From contig JAAEZM010000020.1 of assembly GCA_018222865.1 (NCBI GenBank), positions 1-34,580 on the forward strand: DNA of 34,580 nucleotides, read 5' to 3'. This document shows positions 33,898-34,580 of this stretch, piece after piece; position 1 is the stretch's first letter; each line of letters begins with the position of its first letter. The translations under genes and the position numbers were made by a program. Below the pieces are notes generated by a model. That model saw only the letters and a program-made list of their open reading frames with translations, did not search any database and was not told the DNA's origin. This DNA comes from Alphaproteobacteria bacterium (GTDB taxonomy: Bacteria; Pseudomonadota; Alphaproteobacteria; Caulobacterales; Maricaulaceae).

Positions 33898-33956
33898 CGC
33901 ATTTCAGCCGGTCTCGCCCGGCTTGCTGCTCGGGTCGCAGGTGAAAGGATCTCCTG

Positions 33957-34067
33957 ATGACGCACGAAAACCTTTTCTCCCCAATCCCGATCGGGGCCGC
34001 TGAAACGGCGCCTTCTTCCTCGCAGATCGATCACAGCCTAGTGATAGAGAGTTGGCTTGTTATGTGA
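33957..34067 (+). pseudogene. 36-codon frame with an Old Yellow Enzyme-like start, possible gene remnant
   Basis: ATG 33957 has AAAGGA 8 bp upstream. The first residues MTHENLFSPIPIGAAE resemble the N-terminus of Old Yellow Enzyme/NemA flavin reductases (typically LFxPIxIGxxxLxNRI), but the match stops after about 11 residues and the frame ends at 34067 without the LPNR motif. It may be the scar of a deleted gene, or chance. Confidence is low. Confidence 0.25.
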
Positions 34068-34127
34068 ACCGGTAAGAGCCACCTGCCTCGACAACGCAAC
34101 ACGCGAACAAACGGCAGGAGACCTCTC

Positions 34128-34580
34128 ATGAGCAAGCAGTATGACGTAATCATTATTGGCGGCGGCAATGCCGGTTTCGGCGCCTCGGTCGCCCTCAAGG
34201 AAGCGGGCAAGTCCATCGCCTTTATCGAAGAGCTCGATTTTGGCGGTACCTGCCCCAATCGCGGCTGTACGCCCAAGAAAGTCCTGGTCGCCGCAGCCAC
34301 CTCGCTCGATACGATTGCCAAAGCCTCGGCCCATGGCATTTCCGTTGGCGATGTCAGCCTCGACTGGAAAGCTCTGATCGAGCGCAAGGATGATATGATC
34401 GGCTTCATCCCCGATGCGATGCGCGGCGTGGCGGAACAGCGCGGCGATGTCTATCGCGGTCATGCGCGCTTTACCGGCAAAAACGAAATCCAGGTCGGTG
34501 ATGATGTGCTGCGCGCAGATCATATCGTCATCGCGACGGGCTCCAAACCGCGTCCGCTCCCGCTTCCCGGAGCTGATCTC
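34128..34580 (+). CDS. Class I pyridine nucleotide-disulfide oxidoreductase (glutathione reductase-like), 5' part
   Basis: The first 151 codons of a flavoprotein disulfide reductase that runs off the window. The FAD dinucleotide-binding motif is YDVIIIGGGNAGFGAS (5-20), then the ribose-binding acid in FIEELDFGG. The redox-active disulfide is C42/C47 in GGTCPNRGCTPKK, with the C-x4-C spacing of glutathione, mercuric and dihydrolipoamide reductases. IVIATGSKPRPLPLPG (about 134-149) is the next conserved strand. The lysine pair after the second cysteine (PKK) resembles glutathione and trypanothione reductases, but the PNRG insert is seen in less characterised members, so the substrate is left open. 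AGGAG is 8 bp before the ATG. Confidence 0.9.
   Translation, partial: MSKQYDVIIIGGGNAGFGASVALKEAGKSIAFIEELDFGGTCPNRGCTPKKVLVAAATSLDTIAKASAHGISVGDVSLDWKALIERKDDMIGFIPDAMRGVAEQRGDVYRGHARFTGKNEIQVGDDVLRADHIVIATGSKPRPLPLPGADL

Noticed and set aside
33727-34067. Toxin-antitoxin pair made of the 56- and 36-codon frames
   Set aside because: The spacing and small sizes invite the idea, but neither product resembles a known toxin or antitoxin, and the second looks like a gene remnant.

Overview
The window looks like chromosome of a marine or aquatic alphaproteobacterium, most likely of the Hyphomonadaceae/Maricaulaceae type. The evidence is a GC-rich sequence with dense short intergenic gaps, an aa3 cytochrome c oxidase operon in the alphaproteobacterial order ctaC-ctaD-ctaB-coxF-ctaG-ctaE-DUF983-surf1 with tldD divergent from it, the alphaproteobacterial ubiA/rsmE/gshA neighbourhood, a plant/alphaproteobacterial-type glutamate-cysteine ligase, and a large TonB receptor plus peptide-uptake gene set. 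Genus assignment is inference. I found no rRNA, tRNA, CRISPR array, prophage or complete insertion sequence.

Layout. 1-638: tail of an NTF2-like gene, then rnhA. 635-3589: a GAF-GAF-PAS-PAS hybrid histidine kinase. 3772-4825: a secreted stand-alone TonB C-terminal domain and a Prx5-type peroxiredoxin, each with its own terminator. 4924-7217: yqgE facing a GNAT-EAL pair. 7284-13711 (minus strand): the cytochrome oxidase operon. 14129-22390: tldD, a secreted TAP-like peptidase, a TonB-dependent receptor, a periplasmic aspartic protease, then a divergent POT peptide transporter. 22568-23824: MarR regulator and CPBP membrane protease. 23821-26058 (minus): rsmE-gshA. 26157-30447 (plus): ubiA, an ETF-beta-lysine-methyltransferase-like gene, MarR, a crotonase-fold enzyme, a beta-lactamase-fold hydrolase. 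30468-30920: a BLUF-like protein. 31255-32766: ubiD. 32843-34127: a poorly conserved-looking region with a small membrane protein, a 56-residue ORF under a very strong Shine-Dalgarno, and structured non-coding DNA. 34128-end: start of a class I flavoprotein disulfide reductase.

How it fits together. Respiration and quinone supply dominate: the whole aa3 oxidase with its heme A/copper assembly factors, two ubiquinone biosynthesis genes (ubiA, ubiD), and a probable methyltransferase for ETF, which feeds electrons to quinone. Glutathione and redox defence are represented by gshA, the peroxiredoxin and the terminal reductase. The receptor, secreted peptidase, aspartic protease, POT transporter and CPBP protease suggest protein or peptide scavenging (inference from context).

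The most unusual signals are: a BLUF-fold protein missing the residues that hold and switch the flavin; a perfect intrinsic terminator on the plus strand with no plus-strand gene in front of it; an 11-bp hairpin that buries the ribosome-binding site of the TonB receptor; competing pairings across the gshA start; a 13-bp direct repeat at a 21-bp period upstream of the TonB-domain gene; and a small-protein locus at 33.6-33.9 kb with a structured leader. None is proven by sequence alone. All pairings were found by eye, without folding-energy calculations or database searches.
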